Shown here in pieces: positions 1 to 8,744 of a stretch of 64,000 bases of DNA. Both the position numbers and the translations under genes were made by a program. The number at the start of each line of letters is the position of its first letter. Position 1 is the stretch's first letter. This stretch comes from Bog-532 sp963775825. Lineage in GTDB: Bacteria > Actinomycetota > Actinomycetes > Streptosporangiales > Streptosporangiaceae. The notes under the pieces were generated by a model. That model was given only the letters and a program-made list of their open reading frames with translations. It ran no database searches and was not told the DNA's origin. Location of the stretch: NCBI GenBank assembly GCA_963775825.1, contig CAVZKY010000046.1:1-64000 (forward strand), in the 5' to 3' direction.

Positions 1-2531
1 TCGGCGTCGGCCCGGCCGGCGTCACCCCGGCCGGTCCGCCAGCCCTGCTGAATGGAGGCGATGAGGGCACGAGCCCGCTCGGCTGATCCCGCATGGTGGG
101 CGCTGCCGCCACCGGGGCCGCCGGCGGCCGGGTCGTCACGGAGCTGAGGAGCCAGGTTCGCCTGGCGGACACGCCGCGGCAGGCCGCGATGCATACCCGC
201 GACGGCTGGCGGGTGGCTGTCCGAGCCGGCCGTCTCCCACGGCGCGCGCGGCACCAGCGGGGCGGCTGCCTTGTCCGGTCGCTCAGGCCGGGCCGGGAGC
301 TGCGCCTGGGGGCCTGTCACTGCCGGTGCGGCGCTGCTGGCCACGAGCCTGGCACCGAGCCGGTGACCGGTCCCTGCCGCACCGGCTGACCCGCGGTCCC
401 CTTCGGGGTGTCCAGCGACAGCCCACTCGCCGGCCGCGAACGGCAGGCGCGCCGCATCGGCTTCCAGCACGAGACGGTGCGGCATCAGCACGACGGCTGA
501 GGTCCCGCCGTAGGGTGATCCGCGCAGCGTCACCTTGATCCCGTGCCGGGCCGCCAGCAGGCTGACCACGAGCAGACCGAGCTGATCACTGTCGGCCAGG
601 TCGAACTCGGGCGGATTGGCCAGCCGGTCATTGAGGGCGGCCATGGTCCCGGGCGGGATGCCGAGCCCGCGGTCCTCGATCTCCACCGCGAAGCCGCTGG
701 CGACCGGGCCGGCGGTGACCCGGATGCGGGTGCTCGGCGGGGAGTAAAGCGCGGCGTTCTCGATGAGCTCGGCGAGCAGGTGGGTCACGTCGGCGACCGC
801 GGCGCCGGGCACCAGGTCGCGGTGGCTGGTGATCAGGTCGACCCGGGCGTAGTCCTCGATCTCGCCGATCGCGCCGCGCAGCACCTCGACGACGGGCACG
901 GGCTCCCGCCAGCCGCGGCCGGGCGGTGCCCCGGACAGGATGATCAGGCCTTCGGCCTGCCGGCGCATGCGGGTGGTCAGGTGGTCCAGCCGGAAGAGCT
1001 GCGCCAGGGCGTCCGGATCCTCGGTGCCGCGTTCCATCGCATCGAGCATCCGGAGCTGCCGTTGCAGCAGCGACTGGTTGCGCCGGGCCAGGCTGCGGAA
1101 CACGTTGCTGACCCCCTTGCGCAACTCGGCCTGGCCGACCGCCGCCTCCACTGCCGTCCGCTGTACCGCCCCGAAGGCGTCCGCGATCCTGGCCACTTCC
1201 AGGGTCCTGGTCCGCAGGGCCAGCGGCGGCGCCTCGGCCGCCACATCCACGTCCTCACCCCGCCGCAGCCGGCTCACCACCGCGGGCAGGCGCTCGTCCG
1301 CCAGCGCCCGGACGGCCATCAGGAATCGCGTCAGCTCGCGGGTGATGCGGTTGCCGAAGCGCAGCAGCAGCAGCGCCGAGATGAGGACCGCGGCGAGCCC
1401 GGCACCGCCGACGAGAGCTAGGCGCAGCAGGATGACGTCGCCGGCGTGCGCGGTTCCCCGGGTCACCCCTAGACGGCCGACGGTCTCGGCCTGGTTGAGC
1501 GCCGCCAGGACCGGCCCGACACTGGCCTGCCAGGCGGCCGGGCTGACCGGGAGGCGCGTCCCGCCGCGGGCCGCGGCGATCTGGTCCTCCAGCGCCTTGA
1601 AGCCCTGGTACGGGCTGGAGGCGAAGACCTGCGGGTACGGGTCGGCGCTCTCCTGCCAGTAGAACGGTGACTGCGCGGTCTGCTCAAGGAACCGCTGGTT
1701 GTCGACGGCCTGCACGAACAGCTGGTGCTCCGCCCGGGTCATCACGCCGCCGGACGCCAGCGCGCCGCCCACCAGCGCGGCCTCCCGGCCGATGAGCTCC
1801 AGCGCCTGGGCCTCGTCGATGACCGCCTCGCCCTGCTGGTAGAGCGGGAGCGAGCCGTCGGGAGAGGTCAGCGATCCGCGGGCGAACGGGAAGAACGCGT
1901 CGACGAGTCCGTTGTAAGACTGGAACGCCGCCAGTGGCTGGGTGGCCCCGGCGTCGACCCCCGCCCGGATCTGGCTGAGCTGATCCATCTCGCTGGACAG
2001 CGCCTCGATACCCGGCCGGGACACCGCGGTCTCCGCCCCTGCGGCGGCGGCGGCCGCGGCGCCGGCGTTGAACGCCGAGACGGCGGCGTCGGTGCGGGCG
2101 CGCTGCGCGTCCAGGCTGGTGCGGGGCATCAGGCCATGCGCGTTCTGCCAGGCGAAGGTGTCCGCGCGCTCCTGCGCAAGCTGGAGGAGCAGCGCCTGCC
2201 CGGGGCCGCCGAAGTCCTTGTTGACGGTGTCGGAGTTCTGCTTGCCGATGACACTTTCGATCGTGCCGGTGGCGGCGTATCCCCACAGCGCTATCAGCGA
2301 GACCAGGGGGACGAGGAACAGCACGGTGAGCGTGACCCGGATCGGCCGCTCGCGGACCGGGCGGCCGTGGGACGCAACGCCGCTATCGGCGCGCCGCCGT
2401 CCGGATGCGGGCGGCGGGTCGGGCGGGCGGTGCTGACCCGGGCCATGGAAGGGCTCAGGGCCGTCGCCTGGTAGCGGCACATCACCGTGCGGCTGGCTCG
2501 CCGGCGCGCGCATGAATTCTGCCCGGCTCAT
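1..2531 (-). CDS. NIT-domain sensor histidine kinase-like protein (CvnA type), partial
   Basis: The frame is open from an ATG at 2531 to the left edge, so the C-terminus is missing (about 843 residues visible). Two membrane segments, near residues 66-86 and 365-392, flank an extracellular region of the nitrate/nitrite-sensing (NIT) type. A HAMP-like linker follows, then an atypical phosphoacceptor helix (RLDHLTTRMRR, about residue 515). The GHKL ATPase has N box ELIENAALYSPP (about 587) and G box DRGLGIPPG. The tail is proline- and alanine-rich. This architecture is that of conservon CvnA proteins, which in Streptomyces precede roadblock, DUF742 and Ras-like GTPase genes; those partners would lie beyond the left edge. 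GGGACGG precedes the chosen ATG; an in-frame ATG at 2513 is an alternative. Sensor role is from the family; the ligand is unknown. Confidence 0.88.
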   Translation of the reverse strand, partial: MSRAEFMRAPASQPHGDVPLPGDGPEPFHGPGQHRPPDPPPASGRRRADSGVASHGRPVRERPIRVTLTVLFLVPLVSLIALWGYAATGTIESVIGKQNSDTVNKDFGGPGQALLLQLAQERADTFAWQNAHGLMPRTSLDAQRARTDAAVSAFNAGAAAAAAAGAETAVSRPGIEALSSEMDQLSQIRAGVDAGATQPLAAFQSYNGLVDAFFPFARGSLTSPDGSLPLYQQGEAVIDEAQALELIGREAALVGGALASGGVMTRAEHQLFVQAVDNQRFLEQTAQSPFYWQESADPYPQVFASSPYQGFKALEDQIAAARGGTRLPVSPAAWQASVGPVLAALNQAETVGRLGVTRGTAHAGDVILLRLALVGGAGLAAVLISALLLLRFGNRITRELTRFLMAVRALADERLPAVVSRLRRGEDVDVAAEAPPLALRTRTLEVARIADAFGAVQRTAVEAAVGQAELRKGVSNVFRSLARRNQSLLQRQLRMLDAMERGTEDPDALAQLFRLDHLTTRMRRQAEGLIILSGAPPGRGWREPVPVVEVLRGAIGEIEDYARVDLITSHRDLVPGAAVADVTHLLAELIENAALYSPPSTRIRVTAGPVASGFAVEIEDRGLGIPPGTMAALNDRLANPPEFDLADSDQLGLLVVSLLAARHGIKVTLRGSPYGGTSAVVLMPHRLVLEADAARLPFAAGEWAVAGHPEGDRGSAGAAGTGHRLGARLVASSAAPAVTGPQAQLPARPERPDKAAAPLVPRAPWETAGSDSHPPAVAGMHRGLPRRVRQANLAPQLRDDPAAGGPGGGSAHHAGSAERARALIASIQQGWRTGRGDAGRADA

Positions 2532-3582
2532 CCGTCCCCTATTGTCGTCGGCAGGAAAGAAAGGGCATATCGGTCGTGACGAGCACGTGCCGGACGGCAC
2601 TTGAGCCGCCCTCAATTGCGTGCGCGGCTCCGGTCACGATAAGTTCAGCGCAGACGGCAATTCGTGAAGCTGTTGCGGTGAAGCAGTCGGTTCACAGGGG
2701 ATAGCCGCCGCCTGATGCTTGCAGCCTGACAATCAAGCGGTTTGACGTTAGCAGTATTTGGCTGGTACGCGCAGCTATTGGCCAATGTCTGAAACATCTT
2801 CGGGACCGCACGGCCGGCTGGGTACGCGCGCCTCAAAGCCTGCCGGCCTACCGGACCGGTACGGCGCCATCGGCTCGGGGAGCATAGGGCGGCGAAATTG
2901 ATTGCCTGCCCGGCAGGAGAAAAGGCCAGAGAAACGGGCGCGTTCTTATGACCGTCGCGTACCGTGACTATCCGTTAACGGGACGGGAGTTTCTTTTCCG
3001 CCGCAACGCATTCAGTAATACGCTCATCACTGGCTGCGTGCAATGCATAGGGGTATCAGCCCCCCTCTTTCACGCGGCTGGTGAACTGCGACTCTGGCGC
3101 CTTATTTGGTCTTGGATTTGCGCGGGGCTCGTGGCGGTGGGCCGGTACGCGCCACGTGCCGCCCGCGGCAGGGCCTGGGATGGTGGCCTGGGCGGCGGGA
3201 TCGCTGCTGGGGGCATGCTGGCGCCAGGCGGTGGCGGGTGGAAGCGCGGCAGGTGGCAGGCGGGTCAGGCGAATGCGGGTGCGCCGGCATCAACACTGAA
3301 CCCTTCCCTATCTTGAATAAGTACAGTTCTTGGCGTATGACTCGGCCGGGGCCTCGCCGTAGTAGTGCAGGGACGCGCAGTGCCCAGGGCACCCGTCCGG
3401 GCGGGCCCTCCCGCGCGGCGTCTCCTGCCCGGCGGGACGTGCGGCCAGCTCGCTGCGGCCAGGAGTGGAGCATGGTACGAGGCGCCGTGGCGAACGGAAA
3501 CGTTCAGCTCGCTGCGGGGGAGTCTTGCTGCGGGGGAGTAGGGACCTCGAGACGGGCGTGTAACGGCACGAAAGGCGCTAGG
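2532..3582. other. Gene-poor interval
   Basis: About 1 kb between the 5' end of the sensor-kinase gene and the 3' end of the MarR gene. Short open frames exist on both strands, but none has a family resemblance, a good ribosome-binding site or consistent codon bias. Stretches near 2640-2780 and 2940-3080 have lower GC than the flanks, as expected for promoter or leader DNA of the divergently read sensor gene. Confidence 0.5.
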
Positions 3583-4044
3583 TCAACCTGTGCCGAGGAG
3601 CTTCTGCAGAAGCCGGCTGAGCTCGCGGCGTTCACCGGCGGACAGCGGTTCGAGGAGGGCGTCCTGGGCGGCGTCGATCCGCATGTCGAGCTGTGCCAGG
3701 ACGCTCCGGCCGGCCCGGGTCAGCATGACGACGTTGCGCCGACGGTCCTGTTCGTCGCGGACCCGGGTGACGATTCCGTCGCGTTCAAGCTCGCCGAGCA
3801 GCGTGTGCAGGTCGCTGCGGTCGATTGACAGGCGGCGTCCGAGCTCCGCCTGACTTGTCGGCCCTTGCTCGGACAGCGACGTCAGTACGGTGAAGTGCTG
3901 GCGTCGCGCGCCGTCTTGGGCCAGGGATGTATCGACCAGGCGCCGGCCCTTGCGGGCCGCCTCCGCCGTCAGCCAGGTCGGGAGCTGGCGCAGTCGCTCT
4001 GGCGGGTCGTAGCCCGTGTGCTGGTCATCGATCCTGTCCTGCAT
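3583..4044 (-). CDS. MarR-family transcriptional regulator
   Basis: A 153-residue protein of normal MarR length. The winged helix is clear: helix-turn-helix TSQAELGRRLSIDRSDLHTL (about residues 62-81), then wing DEQDRRRNVVMLTRAG (about 97-112), and a C-terminal dimerisation helix. It starts at ATG 4044, a few bases from a TATACT hexamer (minus strand, 4058-4053), so the transcript may be nearly leaderless. It is divergent from a second winged-helix gene at 4170, and the shared intergenic DNA holds GTTGG/CCAAC inverted repeats. Autoregulation and control of the neighbour and the downstream reductase gene are inferred. The ligand is unknown. Confidence 0.88.
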   Translation of the reverse strand: MQDRIDDQHTGYDPPERLRQLPTWLTAEAARKGRRLVDTSLAQDGARRQHFTVLTSLSEQGPTSQAELGRRLSIDRSDLHTLLGELERDGIVTRVRDEQDRRRNVVMLTRAGRSVLAQLDMRIDAAQDALLEPLSAGERRELSRLLQKLLGTG

Positions 4045-4052
4045 GCTGGCTG

Positions 4053-4134
4053 AGTATAACCGTTGGCATCTCCAACGTTGACAGTTCCAACGACTGCCCT
4101 ATAACGTAGGAGACACCAACGTTGGGGATACCAA
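4053..4134. promoter_or_regulatory. Divergent promoters with GTTGG/CCAAC operators
   Basis: On the plus strand TTGACA (4078-4083) and TATAAC (4100-4105) are 16 bp apart, a near-consensus promoter for the gene at 4170. On the minus strand TATACT (4058-4053) serves the MarR gene. Three related repeats overlie them: GTTGG-N5-CCAAC at 4062-4076, the palindrome CCAACGTTGG at 4116-4125, and TTGG-N5-CCAA at 4122-4134. A further half-site TTCCAACG lies at 4086-4092. The arrangement suggests binding by one or both MarR-type products. Binding itself is inferred. Confidence 0.65.
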
Positions 4135-4169
4135 TGAAAAATTTCTACCCGAAGGTAAGGAGACCTCAG

Positions 4170-4616
4170 ATGAGCAACCTCCCCCCTCCATTCAGCCCGC
4201 AGCTCATCGGGCGCACCGAAAAGACCCTGAACGCCATCCTGGACCGGCAGCTCGCTGGTGCCGTCACCGAGCCCCAGTGGGTGACGCTGGTCCTGATCGC
4301 AGCCAGCAGCAGACCTGCCGACCGGGACCAGCTCACTGCCCAGGTGGCTCACGCCCTGAGGGCAAACCAGGAGACGGCCGCGACCCACATCAGGCAACTC
4401 GCCGGGAAGGGCCTCGTGCAGATCGCGCCTGAGCCTGGCGCAGGCGTCGCGCTCACCGAGGCCGGGCAGCGCCTGCTGGGCGGCGTTCGGAAGCAGGTCG
4501 GCGAGATCACCCAGCGGCTCTGGGGCGATCTACCGGCCGCAGACCTCCAGGTCGCCGGCCGGGTTCTGAGCACGGTGCTCGAACGGGCAGAGGCCGAGCT
4601 CGAGACCAGCGCCTGA
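4170..4616 (+). CDS. MarR-like winged-helix protein
   Basis: A protein of 148 residues from ATG 4170, preceded by AAGGTAAGGAG with good spacing. An in-frame TTG at 4122 sits inside the operator and is less likely. Helices around RDQLTAQVAHALRANQETAA and a following wing give a MarR/PadR-like fold: N-terminal helix, winged helix in the middle, long C-terminal helix. It is divergent from the MarR gene at 3583-4044 and followed by a DHFR-family reductase gene. The pairing of two winged-helix proteins across one operator region suggests cross-regulation. No ligand can be named. Confidence 0.7.
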   Translation: MSNLPPPFSPQLIGRTEKTLNAILDRQLAGAVTEPQWVTLVLIAASSRPADRDQLTAQVAHALRANQETAATHIRQLAGKGLVQIAPEPGAGVALTEAGQRLLGGVRKQVGEITQRLWGDLPAADLQVAGRVLSTVLERAEAELETSA

Positions 4617-4866
4617 GCCAGACCGTGCGGTCCCGGTGCAGGCGGCGACCGCGCGGTTCAGCGCCGCCGAGGTCGCCGCGCAACTGGGGAGCACTTCACG
4701 GTCGCCAGCGAGAGGGTCACGTGCAACGTTGTGTTCGCCGACCCAGATGTCTTCAGGGCCCTTCGCCCTGCCCGAGCAGATTTCTTCCGCCGACTTCCGC
4801 CGGCCGCGATGAGCCGGGCCGGTGCCGCCGGTATGTACCGGTGAGAATCAACCGAACGGAGACATC

Positions 4867-5421
4867 GTGGGCGTCATCGTCATTGAGTTCATCACCCTGG
4901 ACGGGATCACGTCCGACCCGGACGGATCTGGGGGCACGGCGGCCGGGGGCTGGGCGTTCCGGCATGGCCCCGAGACGGTCGCCGGGGACAAGTTCCGGCT
5001 CGGTAGCACGCTGGATGAGGGGGTCCTGCTGCTGGGGCGCGCGACCTGGCAGCTGTTCTCCGGGATCTGGCCGGGACGCGACGACCCGTTCTCCGCGCGG
5101 ATGAACGCCGTGCCGAAGCTGGTCGCCACCCGCGCGCTGACCGACACGTCCGCGTGGGCGAACTCGCAAGTTATCGTCGGGGACCTCGCCGGCGCCGTCA
5201 AGCGCGAGCCCCGGGATGTCATCATCACCGGCAGCCTGAGCATCGTGCATGCGCTGATGGCCGAGGACCTGATCGACGAATACCGGCTACTGACCTTCCC
5301 CGCCATCCTCGGCACCGGCGAGCGGCTGTTTCCCGCCGGCAGCCCGCCGGCCTACCTGGAGTGCCTGTCGGCCGAGCAGGCCGGCGCCGCCGTCCTGACC
5401 CGGTACCGGAGAGCACGATGA
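4867..5421 (+). CDS. Dihydrofolate reductase / RibD C-terminal-family protein
   Basis: A protein of 184 residues from GTG 4867, chosen for GGAG five bases upstream. It begins with the family signature EFITLDGI, keeps the central segment LLGRATWQLF and the nucleotide-binding stretch DVIITGSLSIVHALMAEDLI, and ends with FPAILGTGERLFP. These are features of the small DHFR-like reductases widespread in actinomycetes, predicted to bind NADPH. The substrate is usually unknown and these proteins are not the folate enzyme. The stop overlaps the start of an EthD-like fragment (ATGA). It is in the same orientation as the upstream MarR-like gene, so co-regulation is plausible. Confidence 0.85.
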   Translation: MGVIVIEFITLDGITSDPDGSGGTAAGGWAFRHGPETVAGDKFRLGSTLDEGVLLLGRATWQLFSGIWPGRDDPFSARMNAVPKLVATRALTDTSAWANSQVIVGDLAGAVKREPRDVIITGSLSIVHALMAEDLIDEYRLLTFPAILGTGERLFPAGSPPAYLECLSAEQAGAAVLTRYRRAR

Positions 5422-5546
5422 CGGCCCGCTTCCTCGCCCTGTACGAGACACCACCCGACCCGGGGCCTTCGACCGGCACTACCGCCAGGCACACATTCCG
5501 CTCATCCGCTGCCTGCCGGGGTTGCGCCGCTGGACGCGGAAACTAA
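5418..5546 (+). pseudogene. EthD-like (dimeric alpha-beta barrel) gene remnant
   Basis: The ATG overlaps the stop of the reductase gene. The first 14 residues (FLALYETPPDP...) are in frame 1. After one base shift near 5463 the text reads FDRHYRQAHIPLIRCLPGLR, a textbook EthD/YciI-type N-terminal motif. The rest of the roughly 100-residue domain cannot be found: the shifted frame soon becomes unrelated sequence at about 5540. The gene is therefore both frameshifted and truncated. It probably once formed an operon with the DHFR-like gene. Confidence 0.6.
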
Positions 5547-5610
5547 CCGCGCCGGTTCCGTGGCAGCGGCCTGGGCTGGCGGGTACGACCGCTGCCACGG
5601 AGAGCTCTCC

Positions 5611-6379
5611 CTATGGCCGCGGCTGTTCGGGGGCGGGCAGGTCGCGGAGCCCGCCGGGGGTCAGCAGGTAGCCGGGCGCGACGGTGCCGGGGTCGGCGAG
5701 CACCAGGCCCACCAGCGCGGACCCGGCGAGCTCGGGGGTCAGCGGCTCGCCCATTTCGGCGAGGTACTCGTCCTCCGTCTTACCGGTACGGGCCATGTAT
5801 GCGCGGACCCCCGCCTTGCCCACGTCGCCCAACGGCGTCATCGTGGGCAGCACCGCCGTGACAGTGATGCCGAGGTCGGCCCGGCGCGACTCCTCGGCGG
5901 CGTACGCAGCGATGAACCGCTGGGTGGCCTTCGCTCCCGCGTACCCGCCGCTGGCCGGCGACCCGAAGACCGCAGCGCCGCTGGAGATCACGACGACCCG
6001 GCTGCCCGGCCGCAGCGGCGCTAGCAGCGCCGCCTTCAGCCAGCCGAACGCGATCTTGACGTCGGCGTGCCAGTGCACCGAGAACGTCTCCCAGGTGTGC
6101 TCGTGCAGCGGCAGGCCCACCGGAACCGCGCCCGCGACCAGGACGAGGATCTGCGGCTGGTAGCGGCCGAGCAGGTCGCTGGCCGTCTCCTCGCGCGCCG
6201 CGTCCGCGGCCTCGACGCGGATGCCGGTGCTCGCGGCGGCCAGTTTGGCAAGCGCCGCCGGGTCCCTGGCGACCGCGACCACCGGTGCGCCCGGCCTTAT
6301 CGAGCGCCAGCGCGATGCCACGCCCCAGCCCCCTGCTCGCGCCGACGACCAGCGCGGTCTTGCCTGTCAGGTCAGTCAT
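5611..6379 (-). CDS. Short-chain dehydrogenase/reductase (one frameshift)
   Basis: The N-terminus (ATG 6379) carries the NAD(P) motif GASRGLGRG. Near 6295 the frame changes, and the remainder (PVVAVARDPAALAKL...) continues to the stop at 5611. The SDR core is visible: catalytic Ser in VVVISSGAAVF and YxxxK in GGYAGAKATQRF, then a C-terminal substrate-binding region. The total of about 255 residues is normal for the family. The break looks like a single-base indel. It lies directly downstream of another SDR gene on the same strand, both divergent from a SigG-like sigma factor gene. Substrate unknown. Confidence 0.78.
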
Positions 6380-6414
6380 GAACGTGCTTCCCCTTCTCGT
6401 TTCGCTAGGCCGGT

Positions 6415-7127
6415 TCAGGCCGCTGCGAGAGCGGCGAGCTGTCCTTCGAGCGCTTTCACCGCCCCGCGCCGCCAGTCGTCGGCCACCGTCTCCGCCAGCG
6501 GGTCGGGGAAGATGTCCTCCTCGTCCCGCTCGACGCCGGTGAAGATGGCCTCCGCCACGGCCTGCGGAGTCGCCTTCGGGACCTCGAATCCCCTGGTCAT
6601 GTCCGTGTCGGTGGGACCGGTCAGCACGGCGTGCACCCGGATGCCCCGCGTGGCCAGCAGGCTGCGCAGCGACTGGGTGAGGCTGAACGCGGCCGCCTTC
6701 GAGATGGAGTAGGCCGGGATCATCGGCAGCGGCGCGAGGGCGTTCAGCGACAGGTTGTTGACGATGGCGCCATGGGACTTGGACAGCTGGGGCAGGAACG
6801 CCTGGACGACCTCGTAGGGGCCGAAGAGGTTGACCGCGAGCTGCCTCTCGATCGCCGACCGGTCGGTCAGGTCGTCGTAAAGGGCAATGCCGGCGTTGTT
6901 GACCAGGATGTCAAGCGACTCGACCGCGCCGGCTGCTGCCCGGATCGCCGCCGGTCCGTCACGTCAAGGGCCAGTGGGGTGACTCGCTCGTCGGAGTGCA
7001 TCCAGGTGCCGCGCGTGCTGGCGTACACCCGATGCGCGCCCCGATGCAGTGCCTCCTCAACCAGCGCCCGCCCGATGCCCCTGTTGCCTCCGGTCACCAG
7101 GACCGTCCTTCCGGTGATTTTCGTCAT
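6415..7127 (-). CDS. Short-chain dehydrogenase/reductase (one frameshift)
   Basis: From ATG 7127 the sequence gives the cofactor motif VTGGNRGIGRAL and continues to DVT near residue 57. There the frame shifts (about 6955). In the next frame follow ILVNNAGIALYDD, NLFGPYEVVQAFL, the catalytic Ser region NNLSLNALA and YSISKAAAFSLTQ (YxxxK), then a C-terminus of DVPK/ATPQAV type ending at 6415. Length about 237 residues. It is adjacent to and co-directional with the SDR at 5611, separated by 35 bp. The gene is divergent from an ECF sigma factor gene; ECF factors of that group are often linked to such oxidoreductases. Confidence 0.8.
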
Positions 7128-7351
7128 GATGACGATTCCTTTCTCGCATTCCGCACTCGCGGGACCGCTCCAGCGAGAGCACCGGACGATGTCCGGCTAC
7201 CTAGAACTGATCCGGCCCGCCGTCGAAACTCGTCGGCCGGAAACGCGCGCGCCACCGGTGAGTTCAGCCGCCGACGGGGATCTGTATAGGCGCGAGCAAC
7301 GATCGCACGCCCTTCCGCGGGGGACGGCGACGTAACACGGAGGAGTGGCAG

Positions 7352-8392
7352 ATGCCAGCGACAGTGCAGCCCGGTCCGGGTAGCGAGGAGTTCGCGCTGC
7401 TCGCCGATCAGTTCCGGCCAGAGCTGCTGGCCCACTGCTACCGGATGCTCGGCTCCGTTCAGGACGCCGAGGACCAGGTGCAGGAGACGCTGCTGCGCGC
7501 CTGGCGCAGCTACGGAAGCTTCGAGGGACGCTCCTCGCTGCGGACGTGGCTGTACCGGATCGCCACCAACGCCTGCCTGCGCGCGATGGAGAACCGGGAG
7601 CGCCGACCGCTGCCCTCCGGGCTCGGCGCGCCCGGTGACGACCCGGCGGGCCCGGTCGCCCCGCCGGCGTCGGAGGTGCCGTGGCTGGAGCCGTTCCCCG
7701 ACGCGCTGCTGCGGCCGGAGTCCGCCGATCCCGCCACCGTCGCGGCGGCCCGGTCGGGTCTGCGGCTCGCCCTGATCGCCGCCCTGCAGCAGCTGCCTGC
7801 CAGGCAGCGCACGGTGCTGATCCTCCGCGATGTCCTGGGCTGGCGGGCCGCCGAGGCCGCCGCACTGCTCGGTGTCAGCGCGACCGCGGTCAACAGCGCG
7901 CTGCAACGGGCCAGGGAACAGCTCCGGCAGGCGGTTCCCGCGGCCGAGGAGATCCGCGAGCCGGCTAGCCAGGCTGACCGCACGGTACTCGACAGGTATG
8001 CGGCGGCCGTCGAGAACGCCGACGTCGCCGCGCTCGTGGAGCTGCTGCACGAGGACGCCACCTTCGAGATGCCACCGATGCCCATGTGGTTCCGCGGCCG
8101 GGATAACATCGGCCGGTTCCTCGGCACCCGGGTGCTAACCAGTCCCGGCGTCTTCACCCCCATCCCGGCCGCCGCCAACGGCCAGCCCGCGCTCGCCATC
8201 TACCGCCGCGCCGAAGACGGCACCCGCCGCGCCTACGGCATCCAGGTCCTCACCCTGCGCGACTCACGAGTTGGCGGCGTTGTCGCCTTCCTCGACCCGG
8301 GCCTGTTCCCGGCCTTCGGCCTGCCACCCGAATTGCCCTGTTCGCCGCACCCGCCCCGGCGCCGCCGCGAGCCACGTCCAGCGACCGCCTGA
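7352..8392 (+). CDS. ECF sigma factor with C-terminal SnoaL-like domain (SigG-like)
   Basis: Intact protein of 346 residues. Region 2 is at about residues 12-80 (LAHCYRMLGSVQDAEDQVQE, then WLYRIATNACL) and region 4 at about 130-190 (LPARQRTVLILRDVLGW, helix-turn-helix ALLGVSATAVNSALQRAREQL). From about residue 205 a SnoaL/NTF2-like domain follows (ALVELLHEDATFEMPPMPMW), as in Mycobacterium SigG and related extended ECF groups that work without a classical anti-sigma factor. The start is an ATG after GGAGGAGTGGCAG-type sequence (7338-7350). Two SDR genes diverge from it and may be targets; that is inferred from position only. Confidence 0.9.
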   Translation: MPATVQPGPGSEEFALLADQFRPELLAHCYRMLGSVQDAEDQVQETLLRAWRSYGSFEGRSSLRTWLYRIATNACLRAMENRERRPLPSGLGAPGDDPAGPVAPPASEVPWLEPFPDALLRPESADPATVAAARSGLRLALIAALQQLPARQRTVLILRDVLGWRAAEAAALLGVSATAVNSALQRAREQLRQAVPAAEEIREPASQADRTVLDRYAAAVENADVAALVELLHEDATFEMPPMPMWFRGRDNIGRFLGTRVLTSPGVFTPIPAAANGQPALAIYRRAEDGTRRAYGIQVLTLRDSRVGGVVAFLDPGLFPAFGLPPELPCSPHPPRRRREPRPATA

Positions 8393-8513
8393 CCGCCTAC
8401 CTCGGCCGCCCAGTCCGCAGCAAGGACCTGCTCGTCCGAAGCGAGTGCGGCGCCTCGGCCTGGCGAAGCAGAACGGCAACACCGCGAGCGAGCTCATGAG
8501 GCTGGCCGGTCTG

Positions 8514-8744
8514 TCAGCGCAGCTGATCGATGAAGGCGTAAATGACCATGAGGCTGACGAGGATGACAAAGACGCGAAGCGCCCACAGTCCGGCGGTCGC
8601 GCGGGCGCTGAGCGCCGCTCGCGGCACGGGCCGCGAGGTTTCGGCGACGAACTGACCGCGCTGCAGGTGCCCGGCCGGCTCGTCCTCGTGTTCCTGCGGG
8701 TCCGGCTCGCCGTGGCGGGCACCCTGCCCTGCGTCTGCCGTCAT
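8514..8744 (-). CDS. Small single-pass membrane protein
   Basis: A 76-residue protein whose ATG overlaps the TGA of the upstream Nramp-type gene (ATGA), so the two are translationally coupled. The N-terminal half is polar and charged. The C-terminus LWALRVFVILVSLMVIYAFI is one hydrophobic helix. I do not recognise a family. Its position suggests an accessory subunit or regulator of the metal transporter; this is inference. It lies entirely inside a longer out-of-frame reading of the transporter gene and is easily missed. Confidence 0.6.
   Translation of the reverse strand: MTADAGQGARHGEPDPQEHEDEPAGHLQRGQFVAETSRPVPRAALSARATAGLWALRVFVILVSLMVIYAFIDQLR

Noticed and set aside
543..1662. Long plus-strand open frames (543-1421 and 940-1662)
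   Set aside because: They are antisense to the NIT sensor kinase, whose minus-strand frame is open through the window edge and carries clear GHKL motifs. The plus-strand products are compositionally biased shadows.
2948..3316. 122-residue plus-strand frame
   Set aside because: Gly- and Arg-rich with no domain; no ribosome-binding site and no codon bias change at its ends.
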